A DNA stretch of 35,252 nucleotides, taken from positions 1-35,252 of the forward strand of contig NZ_JENB01000052.1 in assembly GCF_000708715.2 (NCBI RefSeq), in the 5' to 3' direction. This document shows, piece after piece, positions 34,629-35,252 of the stretch. The position numbers and the translations under genes are program-made. Source of the DNA: Pseudomonas putida W15Oct28 (GTDB lineage Bacteria; Pseudomonadota; Gammaproteobacteria; Pseudomonadales; Pseudomonadaceae). Each line of letters starts with the position of its first letter. The stretch's first letter is position 1. The notes below the pieces were generated by a model. That model was not told the origin of the DNA and did no database searches. It saw nothing but the letters and a program-made list of their open reading frames with translations.

Positions 34629-35252
34629 GCATAGCGCGCCTATCGCGCTGCTCTTGCTCTTGCTTCGGCTTTTGCTTCTAAGCGCGCGGTAGTCCAGGCG
34701 ACACAGATTGCGACTTCAGGAGGCCGAGCGCAGGGCTTGCGAAGGGAGGTGACGGGCATGGATGCCCGTCAAGCGCTGGGCCCCAGGATGGGGCCTGCAG
34801 CGCGGTCCTCCCGGGAGCAAGCCCGGAGCGAGGGGACCCCGGAGCGTAGCGCAGGGGCCGGATGATGGGAGCGGACGGTTTTTGGTTCCTTTTTGCCACG
34901 AAAAAAAGGGACCCGCCGTAAGGGCGGAAAGGTGACTCAGCGCCACCTGCGCGAACGAATGTCTACACTGTGTTAAGGCCCACATCCCGAAATCAAGAGC
35001 TTCTGCGGCGGTATTGAAACGGAGAACAGTCCGTTTGTGATGGCGACGCAGACTCACCTTTTCGCCCTTACGGCGAGTCACTTTTTGTCAAACGCGGTGC
35101 GTGTCAATGTACCTGTCGCCTTAACTTCAGCTAGCTATGGCAACGCCAGCTTCCGGGCGCTCCGGATTCAAGTAAACAGCATCTGCAAGTCGCCAATTTC
35201 GCGTCTGGCCGCTCCAGCGTGTCGGATTAGCTGCTTTGGCAGACGAATACAA
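34629..35252. other. Gene-free structured region at the right end
   Basis: No supported gene in 624 bases. From 34680 to 34880 the DNA is GC-rich with stacked hairpins, including GACGGGCAT/ATGCCCGTC (34751-34770) and GGCCCCA/TGGGGCC (34779-34795) flanked by GCGCT/AGCGC. From 34900 to 35089 it holds a two-fold symmetric element listed separately. After 35100 the composition is less GC-rich with no frame of note. Minus-strand frames here (such as 34716-35081) look like translations of the repeat, not real proteins. Confidence 0.6.
34900..35089. repeat. MITE-like inverted-repeat element
   Basis: Left arm 34900-34938 and right arm 35051-35089 are near reverse complements. The core 25 bases (CGCCGTAAGGGCGGAAAGGT at 34914 onward against 35051-35075) agree at 23 positions, and outer A-rich tails extend the match. 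The 112-base centre has a hairpin AAACGGA-GAACAG-TCCGTTT (35017-35036) but no gene. Target-site duplications were not identified. Confidence 0.6.

Noticed and set aside
34716..35081. 121-codon minus-strand frame at the right end
   Set aside because: Lies across the inverted-repeat element and hairpins; its sequence resembles translations of Pseudomonas intergenic repeats rather than a protein family.

Overview
The window is GC-rich, densely coding gammaproteobacterial chromosome. Gene order and protein content point to Pseudomonas, most likely the P. putida group. The evidence is the cmaX-crfX-cmpX-sigX-oprF block, an aer/acnA/rlmM block, a pyrD-rmf-rlmL / dacB-yggL-RocS2-RocA2-dGTPase block, and several REP-type inverted repeats built on GCTCCCACAGG. 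All 30 genes called look intact except the first, which is cut by the window edge. No tRNA, rRNA, CRISPR array, prophage or transposase gene was found.

Layout. (1) 1-3120: envelope-stress module, the end of cmaX, then crfX, cmpX, the ECF sigma factor sigX and the major porin oprF, closed by a strong terminator. (2) 3143-3276: a 61-bp perfect inverted repeat. (3) 3292-9116, minus strand: nitrate assimilation regulation and transport, in the order nasS, nasT, [sigma-54 promoter + ANTAR leader], nasA, a PP2C phosphatase/Ser-Thr kinase fusion, and cobA (siroheme). No nitrate or nitrite reductase gene is present. (4) 9165-13296: pyrD, rmf with a structured leader, and rlmL. (5) 13391-17521: a CHASE/PAS/GGDEF diguanylate cyclase, dacB and the yggL terminator. 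(6) 17544-23805: yggL, the hybrid kinase RocS2, the regulator RocA2 and a dGTPase-like protein, all minus strand. (7) 23974-24998: a yqjD-yqjE-yqjK-like membrane operon. (8) 25312-28682, plus strand: an Amt-family transporter, a small glutaredoxin-like protein, an M15 peptidase, a LexA-box-controlled small protein of unknown function, and an RluA-type pseudouridine synthase. (9) 28851-34628: aer, acnA and rlmM. (10) 34629-35252: a gene-free, strongly structured repeat region.

The best-supported regulatory circuit is the nas region. The minus strand reads a -24/-12 promoter for nasS-nasT and a second one for nasA. The nasA transcript should begin a few bases before two hairpins with six-base loops, each with A at loop position 1 and G at position 4, the known target of ANTAR proteins such as NasT. 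The second hairpin is mutually exclusive with a 12-bp intrinsic terminator just before nasA. This gives two gates: nitrogen limitation through sigma-54, and nitrate through NasS/NasT antitermination.

Other signals not explained by gene calls are a LexA (SOS) box over the promoter of an unknown 102-residue protein, a flagellar sigma-28 promoter in front of aer, a dyad containing a TTGACA -35 box upstream of rocA2, four tandem hairpins upstream of rmf, and a two-fold symmetric element of about 190 bp near the right end. I did not find a wholly new multi-gene system. The SOS-controlled small gene and the kinase/phosphatase fusion in the nas cluster are the least understood parts.
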